A DNA stretch of 64,000 nucleotides. Origin: Bolinopsis microptera (Eukaryota; Ctenophora; Tentaculata; Lobata; Bolinopsidae). The notes under the pieces were generated by a model. It did not search any database, was not told the origin of the DNA, and saw only the letters and a program-made list of their open reading frames with translations. Positions 1-10,847 of this stretch are shown here, in pieces; the stretch's first letter is position 1, and every line of letters begins with the position of its first letter. Made by a program: the position numbers and the translations under genes. The stretch lies in NCBI RefSeq assembly GCF_026151205.1, contig NC_087083.1:11034944-11098943 (forward strand), written 5' to 3'.

Positions 1-145
1 GATCATGAAAATATAAGCAGTGTTAAAATAATAATTTTCATTCATCAATAAACTCTGCTTCTTGCAGGTACCACCCGTATTCACACTCAGACCTGAGTTT
101 AGTCATTTTCCGATGGCGATACGAGATTGGGGACGGGTTCTATAA

Positions 146-168
146 ACAAACAAACAAACAAACAAACT
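146..168. repeat. (AAAC)n microsatellite
   Basis: A run of AAAC units. Nothing else recognisable lies in positions 1-230. Confidence 0.8.
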
Positions 169-229
169 CTGCTTCCGAACCACCGATTTAAAAAATTCAA
201 AAATGGGTTTTTAGATAAAGAATTCTGAG

Positions 230-705
230 CTTTAATAGTAGAAATTTGACAAAAACCCATAATCATGGGTAGAGTGAACCGCTGCCAGTGTCTCTCTTTT
301 CCGAACAAAAGGAAATGATATTAATTTGAGAAACCGTCCGCAAACGCAAATTGATACCGAGAATGAAATCGGTCGCTCGCTTTTCCCATTCATTCACGGC
401 TAACGAATTGTAATAAAGCTTATTGCTATGGCGATTTTGGGTTTTTTACCTAATTTCGTATAACATGCTGGCGGGTATTTTGCGCAAATTTCTTAAAAAC
501 CTACACATAACTATTTCTTATTCCTGTCATCTTTAACATTGAATTAGAATATTTTTTACTTAAATATACCTGCTAAACTACTTTCGATGAGTCTTAATGC
601 CTGGAAAACAATAAAGGGGATATAATAGTATAGGGGGTAAATAGTATTGTGAATATAACGGCAACGGTAATGCTTGCCAGCATTGTGATTATGTTCATTT
701 GTTCT
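230..705 (+). repeat. Dispersed repeat family R1, copy 1
   Basis: Shares long blocks with copies at 26,757-27,560 and 62,975-63,740. Landmarks are a block with CCCATAATCATGGGTAGAGT, a block reading TATGGCGATTTTGGG, a short run of GGGGGTA(T)AATAGTA units at about 616-650, and a closing CTTGCCAGCATTGTGAT. The middle 400 bp present in the other two copies is missing here, so this copy has an internal deletion. No ORF is supported; it behaves as a non-coding mobile repeat. Confidence 0.8.
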
Positions 706-988
706 TCAGCGCAGACTGGAGACTTAAATAAGGGGTTTGATAATGGTTCTGATTATATTTTTAAAGAAGTACATTCTTTTTTTTAATTCGCGAATTTTTC
801 TCGACTTTGAAACCATCATAAATAAAAGTTTTAAAAGAAATATTTTTAAATTGCATCATTCAAGACGGATATCAGGTCGGTTCTAATTATATCAAGTTAA
901 CTAGTTCAGTGACACCGAAGTAGTCCTGTTTAATCCTGTTTGTGTGATCTTTAAAACATGAAGATTTAAACTTGAAGATTACTGATAG
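706..988. other. No gene seen
   Basis: AT-rich sequence without a supported coding region or repeat relationship that I can see. Confidence 0.5.
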
Positions 989-1157
989 CGAAAGTTAAGT
1001 GTTTCTAAAATACTTCCTGGTGAAAGTTAAGTGTTTCTAAAATACTTCCTGGTGACAGTTAAGTGTTTCAAAATACTTCCTGGTGAAAGTTAAGTGTTTC
1101 AAAATACTTCCTGGTGAAATTTAAGTGTTTTTAAAATACTTCCTGGTGAAAGTTAAG
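989..1157 (+). repeat. 30-33 bp minisatellite, about 5 units
   Basis: Tandem units of the form GAAAGTTAAGTGTTTC(T)AAAATACTTCCTGGT. Units differ by one- to three-base indels and single substitutions. Confidence 0.9.
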
Positions 1158-1544
1158 AACAGAAAGCAACAACTAGTGGTGTCCCAATGGTAAAAAGACT
1201 GAGGCTATGGTCATTATGGTAAAGCAACCTCTCAACGGCCATACACGAAAGAAGCCACAGTGAACATCACTGTTGAAGACATGCCAGTGCAGCAAGTTAG
1301 TGACTTTACGTACTGTACTTAGATACAATTATTTCCAGCGACGGTACTGATTTGATTTGAAACTTTTACAAAATAGCAAATATACAAATGTACAGCAAAT
1401 CGAACAAACATATAAAATGGGCCGAAATGTATAAATGCTATAAAGCGTGGGTCAGTGAAACAAGTACAGAGGACAACTTTTAAAACACGAGGTTTATGGC
1501 CGCCCAAAGTCTCAATAACGTCACCTCCACCTAGTAATAAAATT

Positions 1545-1618
1545 ATGAAATATGAAGTGTGAAACAAATTATGAATTATGAAGTGTGAAACAAATTATGA
1601 AATATGAAGTGTGAAACA
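1545..1618 (+). repeat. Short tandem repeat, 3 units
   Basis: Three units of about 30 bp sharing TATGAAGTGTGAAACAA. The overlapping minus-strand open frame (1,319-1,567) runs into the repeat and has no recognisable domain. Confidence 0.8.
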
Positions 1619-1741
1619 ATCAAGAAATAGCTCGTATATAAATTATAAAATTGTCTCTCAAATACAGATAACGTCCGAAAACTATTAAGATACACAATAC
1701 TCATTCAAATACTGATCAGTGTCCGAGAGACATGAATTGCT

Positions 1742-2686
1742 TCATGGTGGTTTCTTATCACGGCTACAGACTTTCCCGTACCGGATATAGTGGTCGAGAT
1801 GAGTCTGTTCAGCCCTCTTCTTCTTCAGGTCGGTAACCAGATGTTTCCTCGTTGCTCGTTCTTCGCTAGATCTATCTGGACAGATCCATACATTTTTGTG
1901 GGTCTCAACTAGCCTCAGTCTTCCTGTTTTCATCAGAATCTGTTGAACCGCTGTTGAGCTTGGGACAGTGATCTTTACTGGTCGGATAGTCGTACTACCT
2001 GGCCTCTTCCTGCCGACTCTAGTCGCTTCGAAGTGAGGTTTCTCCCCAATCTCCTCCAGAACTGCGGTTACTAGCGCTGGAAGCTGTTCTCCCTCTTCTT
2101 CTTTCAACCCAAACACAATCAGGTTCTTGCTCCTGTCCTCCTCTGCAGCCACACTCTTCATCACCTTCTTCAGGATGTTACTGTTGCAGACCGTACCACT
2201 TGCACTGTTCTGTTGTACAGTTGCACTGTAGCTCTTAATCCCTTACTCCACTGTTGTTTGCACTGTCTCCTTAACCGACGTCTTAAACAACTGTAGTTCT
2301 TTGTCCTTCTGCACAAGCAGCTGGCCCTGCAGCCTGATCAACTTATCCTTGTCTTCTAACGCTTCCGTCTTCAAGAAATATATGATCTCCTCCATTTTAG
2401 CCATCTGGCATTCATGCCGTTGAACGAGGTCTATTGCTTCCACAAGCCGAAGTGCCAGATGCTTTTTATAGACAGTTGGAGCCATAAATATTTCTCTGTC
2501 CATATCTCCACCAATATCTATGTCGTCTATTTTCAGTTCTTTTCCCAGCGCAATGAACCACTTAGTACAACTGTGATTCAATTTTGTCTGTTCATCATAC
2601 TCGAATCCTTGAATTTGGTCCAGAGATTGGGTCACCTTACGATCATCCTCCATAGTGTACTTGTATAGGAATGTACAAGTACACAC
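1742..2686 (-). pseudogene. LINE ORF1-like protein, one in-frame stop
   Basis: Two open stretches (2,686-2,243 and 2,164-1,742) lie in the same frame and join through about 25 sense codons and a single TAA at 2,242-2,240. Read through, the product is about 315 residues. The N-terminal half is acidic and then coiled-coil-like (KMEEIIYFLKTEALEDKDKL). The C-terminal half has the RRM-like block of L1/CR1-type ORF1 proteins: RSKNLIVFGLKEEEGEQ, then ATRVGRK, then VWICPDRSSEERATRKHL. In this family the product is an RNA-binding chaperone of the retrotransposon RNP. No endonuclease/RT ORF follows downstream on the minus strand, so this is a detached ORF1. The TAA could be an ordinary nonsense mutation from CAA or AAA; readthrough is not indicated by anything I see. 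Confidence 0.75.
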
Positions 2687-2814
2687 GCAAAGGCTAACTA
2701 CGCGGTAGCAGCAAACTGAACTTATCGCAATTTACAAAAGATAACAGAGCTCGATAATTGCAACGTAAGCTACACTGACTACACACTGTGTCGACACTGT
2801 ATCGACCGTGAGCT

Positions 2815-3345
2815 GTCAGCTAGGATTCAGAAAGCTTCCGGAGCCTTCAATCAACTGAGTAATATATGGAAAAACCGCAACATCCAGTCTTATACAAAGA
2901 TCAGGATTTATAAGGTAGCGGTTTTGACAATATTGTTATATCTTTATATGGTAGTGAGGTTTGGAACACAACCAAAAAGCAGCTACATCGCTTTGAGGTG
3001 TTCCATCAGCGTTGCTTGAGGAGAATACTTAGGATAAGATGGCTCGATCGGGTTAGAAACACTGAAGTGCTGGAGCGTGCAAAGATAAATCCAGTTGAGA
3101 TGTACATAGGAGCAAACCGCCTGCGTTGGTTTGGCCATGTCACCAGAATGCCAGACACTAGGCTTCCTAAGTACCTGCTTAACTGGCCCCCTGCGCATGG
3201 GAGGAGATCTAGGGGTCGTCCAAGAAAGAACTGGATGAAACGTTTGCTGGAAGATGCTGCAGCGTTTACAGGAAACACTGACATAGACCTAGAAGGAGCG
3301 AGTGAGATGGCTATAAGTGACCGCAAACTTTGGAGGGAGACATGA
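2815..3345 (+). pseudogene. LINE RT C-terminal fragment (RTE/CFDP2-like)
   Basis: The frame beginning about 2,820 reads ARIQKASGAFNQLSNIW and continues to a one-base shift near 2,940 within the LLYGSEVW motif. From 2,998 it reads RCLRRILRIRW, RLRWFGHVTRMPD and GRRSRGRPRKNW to a stop at 3,346. These are the thumb and C-terminal signatures of RTE-like LINE reverse transcriptases. Catalytic motifs A-C are absent, so the piece is 5'-truncated and frameshifted. It is in the opposite orientation to the adjacent ORF1 remnant, so the two are separate insertions. Confidence 0.85.
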
Positions 3346-4127
3346 TTCTTGCTTAATTTTAAACGATTCTTGCATAGTTCTAAACGTGTATTTAAACGTG
3401 TATTGGGTCCTTATATTTTAAAATATAAGGACCTGATTGTCTGATATCGAATTTTCAATGGTTATAAAAATTCTCTGAAAATTCCTGTTGATATCCGGCT
3501 AAGCAGCTTTAAAACCGGACCGGAAACGGTCGGTTCCTAGTTGCGAACATCTTTATTTTTCTCAAATGTAAGTGGTTTCAGAAGAGATGTCAAATCGCCA
3601 CAATATTAACTATATAGCTCAGAGATGTGCGCCGTGTTACTTTTAAATTAGGCGGCGGCGGTCTGACTACTGGATATTCAAATCTCGGTCTGTGAGGACA
3701 TTTCGATGATTTATAAGATGAAAATTGTACTATTACTTAGCATTACGCTATAACTACTGTATATTAGCTGGGTTATGGAACAAGAACTAATTCCATAGTT
3801 TTCAGTTACATTATATGGTAATTTGGTTGTGTAACTGATGTATATGAATTGATTTCTTAACATCGATCTACATACACGGCGGCGAATCGCGGTGGTGCAC
3901 GTCTCTGATATAGCTAGACGCCAAAGTGTCTGGGCTTTGTGCTAGACAAATATTCAAAACTCGTAATTGCACTCACTGCTAACATAGTGACAATATCACG
4001 TGCAACATAGAATCTTAAGAGCACTTCCTCACAAAGTGTCCCATTTATCACCCAGCCATCATCTCTGACAACTTAAAAAGCCTTCTAATATTAGAGTATT
4101 GCTGAAGGAACGTGTAATAATTTTAAA
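3346..4127. other. No gene seen
   Basis: AT-rich DNA. Imperfect repeats of TTAAACG and a short inverted ATTTTAAAATATAAGGACC block occur near 3,405-3,435. No coding signal. Confidence 0.5.
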
Positions 4128-4190
4128 GTTAAACGGATTAAATTTAAACAATTAAATGATTAAACGATTTAAACGATTCATGAGTCAAAT
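4128..4190 (-). repeat. Short copy of LINE 3' tail (TTTAATCCG type)
   Basis: Shares TTAAACGGATTAAA and the AAACGATTCA...GTCAAAT block with 16,976-17,020, the 3' end of the intact LINE at 17-21.5 kb. Interpreted as a heavily 5'-truncated insertion of that family. Confidence 0.5.
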
Positions 4191-4804
4191 AACTCATCAC
4201 AGATGCAGGAATTTGTCAACCACGTACTATATACTTATATAGTATATCATACCATCGCGATTGCAAGATTACTCCCTTTTTGTTTTATAGCACTGTCCTA
4301 ACGGAATAAAAACCAATCAAAAAAATAATGTAATGTCTTTGATGTGTAATTCTTGGTCTCTATTCAATTTCATGTCATTGGATATGTTTCACGTGATCAT
4401 GGGCTTGAAAAGGCATTCGGGGATGCAGAATGCAGATATAGAGGGACACACAAATTGGAATTATGAAAGTATCAATTATGGATTAAGTAAACACTTTTTA
4501 AAAATAAATAGATTTGTGGAACTTATATAATATATAAGTAGAATTACGCAACTTGGGTTTTTAAATTTAGGTTTTTAAATTTAGGCTATCAGCGATTTAT
4601 AGTGAGATAGTGGGAACGCAGTAAAACAGCTAATGCTATTGGTATGACTAAGAAAACGATGGTTTCAATCAGCTGAATTGTTTATTCGTTAAACTCCAAA
4701 CTGTATAATATATTTACTGGCTACACACTAACATATCATATTTATGCTCATATGTAATATTAACGCATTATATTTATAAGAATATTAATCAAATATTATA
4801 CATC

Positions 4805-5480
4805 TAGTTGAAACGCGAGCGTGCTAAATCATTCTATTTCTACGACTACACTCGACCTTCGAGGGTTTTCTAAAAGGGCCCCCCGACAGTTAAATAAACC
4901 AACTTAAATCAATGGAACAAAAAATGTTCAATGAAACAAGAAATTTAATTTTAGCACATTTTACAGAATAAAAAGATGTAAAACAATTCATAAAATATAA
5001 TGCCCATTTGGTGTATGACATTTTGTCCTGCTAGTTTGGTTTTGGAAGGACAGGTAACTAACAGGGCAAGGAATGCGCGTGCCTGGAAGCTTTTGCACAC
5101 AAAGTGGATGTGGAATGATTTTATAAAGTTCGCTTACGAGCTTTAATGTAATCTTCCCATGATAGGTTCTCGTCAATTATAATACCCGATGATGTTTTTT
5201 CGGACGCTGCTTCCGAATTACCCCCATGGCATAGGGTTATTGTTAAACTTAAAATGCTCCCCTGGTGAGATATTGGCGAAAATCTATATAAGAAATAATT
5301 TGAGGAAACGATCTAATTGTAACAGAGTCAATATATTTTAAAGTCCGATAGTTTAACTGCGTCCTAATATGACCGTATAAGGAAGTTGGTCTAATTTCTC
5401 GTTAGGGTTAGGGTTTCTGCATATGCTTTTGTTAGCTGGATTGGGTTAAGGTTAGGCTGTTGGGATCAGATTAGAGGGTT
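4805..5480 (+). repeat. Dispersed repeat family R2, copy 1 (telomere-like motifs)
   Basis: Matches the reverse complement of 28,975-29,345: GCGAGCGTGCTAAATCA near 4,815, GGGCCCCCCGACAGTT near 4,876, CGGACGCTG, AAAATGCTCCCCTG, ATGACCGTATAAGGAAGTT and the TTAGGG-rich end near 5,400-5,480. About 300 bp between 4,890 and 5,200 is not in the second copy and looks like an insertion. No gene. Confidence 0.7.
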
Positions 5481-5482
5481 CA
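5401..5482 (+). repeat. Interstitial TTAGGG-like block
   Basis: Degenerate TTAGGG units (GTTAGGGTTAGGGTTT, GGTTAAGGTTAGG, TTAGAGGG). Part of repeat R2, so it travels with the element. Confidence 0.7.
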
Positions 5483-6578
5483 GTATTTAGTCTACTATTG
5501 CGAATTTGCTTTGGCTTTCTATTTGAACCTCTATGATAATTTAAAAGGATTTCCTGGAATTAGTTTACAGCTCAAGTTCAGTTCTGAGAATAATGGTAAC
5601 CAAAATTGTTGTAACCAAATTCAAAATGTATGGGCCTTATTAAGGTACCATAATAGGTCAAGATGCAATGAGAGTATGAGTAACGTCTGAATAAATCTTA
5701 TAGTTATACAGATTAGGGGTCACTCACATATTACGTTATCACTGAAGAGGAAGGAAGCGGTTTCTAAAAAGAATACGTTAGTGTATAATTTTAATTTTAA
5801 TTTTTTACACAATAGCTTCGTCCTAACAAGAATTGCGCCCGTTGTTTCGTTTTGGCGGACGCTAGATTTCCATTTCACATTTACTATAAATTTAAGTATA
5901 AGCTCCAATCAGCTCACTTCAATCTTCATGATAATAATATTGATAAATTATGCATCAAATACAGGAACAAATTCAGTTCAATTGCCGTAGAACTTAACTT
6001 GTATCTGTAATTCAAGAAATTATCAGCAAAGGTCAACTATACTCGTGTACACATCAATACACTACGCGTGCCACCCACGTACAAATTGGGCGTATTACCT
6101 TATAGTAATATTATACATTACATGCATCATATACATTAAAACACAGTCGCGCCGCGCATTCATAGATCACAGGCTATCTATACATCACATCTCCGCAAGC
6201 AATCCTCGCGCGCGCGCGCAACTTTTTCGTTGCTTGGTAACGAACGGAAGCAAGGAACACGACATACTCAGACCCACCTACTGCAATCTCCAAAATCCAC
6301 GTTTTTCTGCAAAAACCTCCATTCGTAACCTTTCACTATTGCCTTTTTTCAAAAGGGTGAAAAGGAAAAAATAAATAAGAAATGGTATTTCTTTATTGAC
6401 ATTCAGACAAATCATCATACTCAAGACAAAACTGATTTTTAATTGTTTTCAGGTTTCTCTACAAATTATTTAGGATAACCGAATAGAGTTAAAACTTGCT
6501 GATTCCACACTTCGAAGTTAAGTATTTCCGTATCCGGCGTATCCCGTCATCTAGATACATAGAATTAGAGGGGCCCAC
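5483..6578. other. No gene assigned; CpG-rich pocket at 6,140-6,290
   Basis: Open frames here (for example 6,045-6,374 plus) show no recognisable domain. The stretch 6,140-6,290 is locally rich in CG, including an (CG)n run at 6,208-6,219, against an AT-rich background. Confidence 0.4.
6229..6241. promoter_or_regulatory. Candidate RFX X-box
   Basis: The minus strand reads GTTACCAAGCAAC, which fits the X-box form GTTRCC-N-RGYAAC bound by RFX factors. It sits in a CpG-rich pocket. No adjacent gene is identified, so a promoter role is only a possibility. Confidence 0.35.
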
Positions 6579-6935
6579 ATTAGCAGGATCACGTGGTGTG
6601 ATAGCAGGATCACGTGGTGTGATAGCAGGATCACGTGGTGTGATAGCAGGATCACGTGGTGTGATAGCAGGATCACGTGGTGTGATAGCAGGATCACGTG
6701 GTGTGATAGCAGGATCACGTGGTGTGATAGCAGGATCACGTGGTGTGATAGCAGGATCACGTGGTGTGATAGCAGGATCGCGTGGTGTGCTAGCAGGATC
6801 ACGTGGTGTGATAGCAGGATCACGTGGTGTGATAGCAGGATCACGTGGTGTGATAGCAGGATCACGTGGTGTGATAGCAGGATCGCGTGGTGTGCTAGCA
6901 GGATCACATGGTGTGATAAAAAGATCACGTGGTGG
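6579..6935 (+). repeat. 21-bp minisatellite, 17 units, each with an E-box
   Basis: Unit TAGCAGGATCACGTGGTGTGA repeated 17 times without spacers. Fourteen units keep CACGTG; two have CGCGTG and one CACATG. Two variant units (GATCGCGTGGTGTGC) lie five units apart, a sign of a 105-bp higher-order duplication. Since 21 is a multiple of three, the array is open in a forward frame (repeating AGSRGVI) and in a reverse frame (repeating LLSHHVI). The forward frame has no ATG. Confidence 0.95.
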
Positions 6936-7340
6936 AATCCCCGAAAAAAGAAAACGGGATATATAATATGCGAAACTTTCAGGACATCTAAGTTTGACCC
7001 ATATCTATAATCTCTGAAATTTTTGTGAAATTCGGAGACGAATATTACGTGAGTTATTTAAGCTTTAACGTTCATAATGAAAATATGGTGGAGTGACAGT
7101 CTGGCGCCGCCCAGTATAACGATGCTGTTGAAACGTTTAATTTTCAAAACCAATACTTCAATCGCGGAACTTAAGTTATCAGAGTTTCGTAATCTAAAAG
7201 TAAAAGTAAGGTGTCTAGACTCTAGCTAAAACTGCACTACTTGTAACTACTCAATTATAAGCTATATAAGTAACAGAAAAGTAACAAGGAAATTTCTAGA
7301 AAGCTACCATCTAACATTCTACCGCTCTCACTCGTACAGG

Positions 7341-7440
7341 GGAGTCACGTGGTATTGTGATGGCGTCACGTGGAATTATTAGGACGTCACGTGGTATTGT
7401 GATGGCGTCAAGTGGAATTATTAGGACGTCACGTGGTTTA
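7341..7440 (+). repeat. Second E-box array, 21-bp period, 5 units
   Basis: Cores start at 7,346, 7,367, 7,388, 7,409 and 7,430, exactly 21 bp apart. Four are CACGTGG and one is CAAGTGG. Flanks alternate between two forms (GTATTGTGATGGCGT and AATTATTAGGACGT), giving a 42-bp super-unit. Outside the core the units do not resemble the array 400 bp upstream. Confidence 0.9.
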
Positions 7441-7630
7441 TCCCCGCTAGAATTGTTCTATGCTCAAATATATTGTGCAGCTAGAAAGTAGACATGCAGC
7501 TTGTCATAACCATATAATAAGTGCTTTTATTTGTAACCAAAGCCAGATTATATAAGTATATACACGATACTGCCACAGCACGACCACCCTTTGCTCCGTC
7601 AACCTATATCTAAACTACTTAAAGAGTGAC

Positions 7631-7673
7631 AACCAGTACCACTACTAGTACTACTAGTACTACTACTAGTACC
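7631..7673. repeat. (ACTAGT/ACT)n microsatellite
   Basis: Alternating ACTAGTACT units. Confidence 0.8.
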
Positions 7674-9150
7674 TTAGGTATACGCATATATAATAAGGCT
7701 TTCAAGTTCCTTTAAAAATCGAATTGAACTGTTTTACCCTAATTTTTATTGTAATAGATGGCATAAAACTGAAATTTTTGTTTGACTGATACCCGTAAAT
7801 ATTTGTTTGTACTGCTCAAGTACGATCTTTTCAGTCAGTTTTGATGTAACTGCTAGATTTGAGACAGGTGTCTTGATTAATGCAGTATTCATCTCCAATC
7901 TCAGCTGGAAACACACCTTGCAACATCGTACAAGGTGGACTTTCAAAGGGACTTTCAAGGATTCTTTAATGTGCCATATTAACCTTTAAATTCTAACTGG
8001 AACACGTTGCTTTGGGAGAAAAGACTGCTCTGGAGAAAGGACTGATTACCTCACCTCTTTCCGAATTCCGATTAAGGGATCGATCATAGCTTTAAATGTT
8101 GAGAGTTTGTAAATGGATTCTTTTTAAAATATAAAGAGGGGACGATATATATTTGTTGCCATCTTACTGATACCACGACTTCAACTTTAACACGACTTCC
8201 CGCGAAAACCGTGATAGATATACTATTGAAACTTGTTTGAGTATACATGAGTGGGTCGAACAATTTGATGGCCTTTTAAGTTTTCACGTTAGGCTGGTAC
8301 GAAGTATCAATTGCTATACTGGTGGTTGTAGTAAGGTAGTGTAGTACACTTGCGGGAAGAAAAGGTACAAAACAAAAACAACACCATTATATGACACCAT
8401 GGTACTGTATCCTCGAAATTGAGTTTTCGAAGGACACACCTTATATTAACACTGTAACACATAATGTTCAAGTCAGGATAAAACGCATCACGCATGTCTC
8501 ATTGTAAGCAAAAACTCCGGACTTCGTATTCTAGCACTCTCTAAAAACAGCGTTACTGTTGGACCGAGGAAGGGGCGTAATATGATAGTCTCTAGTAGGA
8601 AGGGCACCGCCCAACAGACCTTAAGTCCTCGACTAGTAGAGGTCCTCCGTTTCATAAACGTTTAATAAACGTTTAATAGAGGTCTTTGACGTATAATCCT
8701 CGATGCATGGGTGAAACATATAAACAAACAAAAACCTCTGTCGACTTGTCGAGCGATGGACCGTGGACGCACCATTGACGCACGATAATTCACAATATCA
8801 CAGTGCTGACAAGTATGACCGTGGCACTTATAATACATTCTATACTATTTACCCCCAATACTATTACTATTTACCCCCAATACTATCAGGCATTAAGACT
8901 CACCGAAATTTCAAACAATTCTAGTTCGATGTCAAAGACTAGTACCTTAGTTATACACATATAAGTCTTTCAAGTTCCTTTAAAAATCGAATTGAACTGT
9001 TTTTAAGCAAAGACTCCGGACTTCGGATCCTAGCACTCTCTAAAAACAGTGTTACTGTTGGACCGATGAAGGGGCATAATATGATAGTGTCTCGTTTGAA
9101 GGACCTTGTGCTCTGGTAGAGGTCCTCGGATTGATGTGTGTCAATTGTCA
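7674..9150. repeat. Mosaic of duplicated fragments, no gene
   Basis: 8,507-8,600 and 9,003-9,090 are diverged direct copies (CTCCGGACTTCG...CTAGCACTCTCTAAAAACAG). A CTAGTACCTTAG...AATCGAATTGAACTG block occurs at 7,667-7,730 and 8,939-9,002. 8,125-8,290 resembles one arm of the foldback element at 25,116-25,900. 8,790-8,900 is an inverted fragment of repeat R1 with TTTACCCCCAATACTAT units. Confidence 0.6.
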
Positions 9151-9782
9151 TGAATTGATTAAAGATTTAACTCAAAGCAAGTAAATGTGGCTAAGCATAT
9201 GAATGACCCGTCATTTTGGGGCGGGGAGCAAATATAATTAGTATCACAGCTATCGTTTAATTTTAGAATTAATGATTTTTTAATTAATAACACTGCTAAC
9301 GGCTTGCAAAGACTGCATTAAAGTTGACCACGTAACCTCTCGATCATCACGTGACGAGTATGATGCAACAAAGAAATGAGCAATACATGTTGCAACTCTA
9401 CAATATTGGGGAGGATCAATGACAACTTGACTATCACGCTATGAATCATAGCGTCAGAGACGCAGTTAGCGGCTCTGTGCTGAAATATTGCCTCTAATAT
9501 TACCGATATTTAATACTTTCAACACTACTATATAACAAATGATTAAAGGAAACGATCATTCATCGCAGTACGATAGTTTCACTGCATCCTAATATAACTA
9601 TTAACTACTTAATTATAACAACCATTGGAACTGGAAGCTCCAAAGACTGTTAAATATGTAGTATTACTTATATTAAACAATCGAAGTTCAACTTAAACAG
9701 TTGACCTTAAACAGTTAAAGTTCAACCTGCGCTGGAATATTATCTATAATATTACCGATATACCTACTAAATGAACCAGACC
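9151..9782. other. No gene seen
   Basis: AT-rich sequence with no coding signal or repeat partner recognised. Confidence 0.5.
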
Positions 9783-10847
9783 ATATACTCATGTATAGAA
9801 ACATAACCTCGGCCGGTTTGGAAGAGGTTTGAGTGACACTAATTCGATAGCGGTAAACATTGTATTGACAAATTGACCATTGGAGCTCTCCCGCGTTGAC
9901 CGGTGAAGACCGATATGAATCTGAAGGCGCACCACCTGTTTGCCGCTCCGGGCAATAGCCGAGAGAGGGTGCAACTGAAGCTTGGGAACACATTATTGAA
10001 GGAATGTACCTATTAGTGGACATCACTGCAACTGATAGTCTGTGCTAGGAATTCTAGGAATTCCAGCATCTCGATTATTGGGTGACCAACGAAAAGTCGA
10101 AATCTGACTATAAGCCACCACTATAATTTGTAACTAATAATCTGATTGATAGACTGATTCAATTTATCACGTTAACCCTGAACTTATAAATGGTTATATA
10201 ACTGTACGTGGTTACTAAAGCGGCTATTAACTTATTAAATGTTAATGTGGGAAATGTGCCAGCCGTTTTAATGGACCAACCACAGCTGTGAGAACACGTA
10301 CCATGATGGTCTAAATGCCGCACATTTAGATTAAAAGGAATGGGAGCTGGGTTTAGTCTTCCCTGAAGATAATGTTTCATTTATGAGGAAGATTTTTTGT
10401 GGATGTCAATCTGGCACCATTCTCAACATTCAAATGGGGATTGGAGAACCCGCATTAATGATCTGTCAACTAAAAAATTTGATTATTTGGTCGATTAGAT
10501 ATTATAAAGCGACAGTTTTCATGAGAAATATTGGTGATTGGTGTCCCGTCTCTTCCCCCACCCCCCCCCCACAGGAGGAGCAATGTGCAAAGAAACCGCC
10601 ACTAACTGCCACTAACTGCTACTGACTGCCGCTAACTGCCACTAACTGCTACTAACTGCTGCAATCGCGCCCACGCATTCGCGCGCTGTTTCACGTTTGC
10701 AGCAGTTAGTAGCAGTTAGTGGCAGTTAGTGGCAGTTAGTAGCAGTTAGTAGCAGTTAGTAGCAGCTAGTGGCAGTTAGTAGCAGTTAGTAGCAGTTAGT
10801 AGCAGTTAGTGGCAGTTTCTTTGCACTAATTGCTCCTCCTGTTGTGG
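9783..10847 (+). repeat. Segmental duplication block A, copy 1
   Basis: Near-identical to 12,901-13,885 over its whole length apart from a deletion in the second copy. Small open frames are shared by both copies but show no recognisable domain; their parallel small changes and stops argue against coding. It ends with the foldback element at 10,568-10,847. Confidence 0.9.
10568..10847. mobile_element. Foldback element with 10-bp minisatellite arms
   Basis: Outer inverted repeats are ACAGGAGGAGCAA and TTGCTCCTCCTGT, followed inward by TGCAAAGAAAC and its complement. Next come arrays of a 10-bp unit in opposite orientation: six (ACTAACTGCC/T) units at 10,601-10,660 and eleven (A/GGCAGTTAGT) units at 10,701-10,810. 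The whole can fold into one long hairpin with a CG-rich loop. A poly-C tract abuts its left end. Confidence 0.85.

Noticed and set aside
5401-5482. True telomere or chromosome end
   Set aside because: Short and degenerate, and found in two inverted copies of one dispersed repeat.
6551-6928. 125-aa minus-strand frame of LLSHHVI repeats
   Set aside because: By-product of a 21-bp tandem repeat whose period is a multiple of three; no conserved start or domain.
6579-6935. CRISPR-like array
   Set aside because: Units are contiguous with no unique spacers, in a eukaryotic context.
9715-10026. 103-aa frame repeated at 12,899-13,111
   Set aside because: Shared only because the DNA is duplicated; no domain, and the second copy is truncated.
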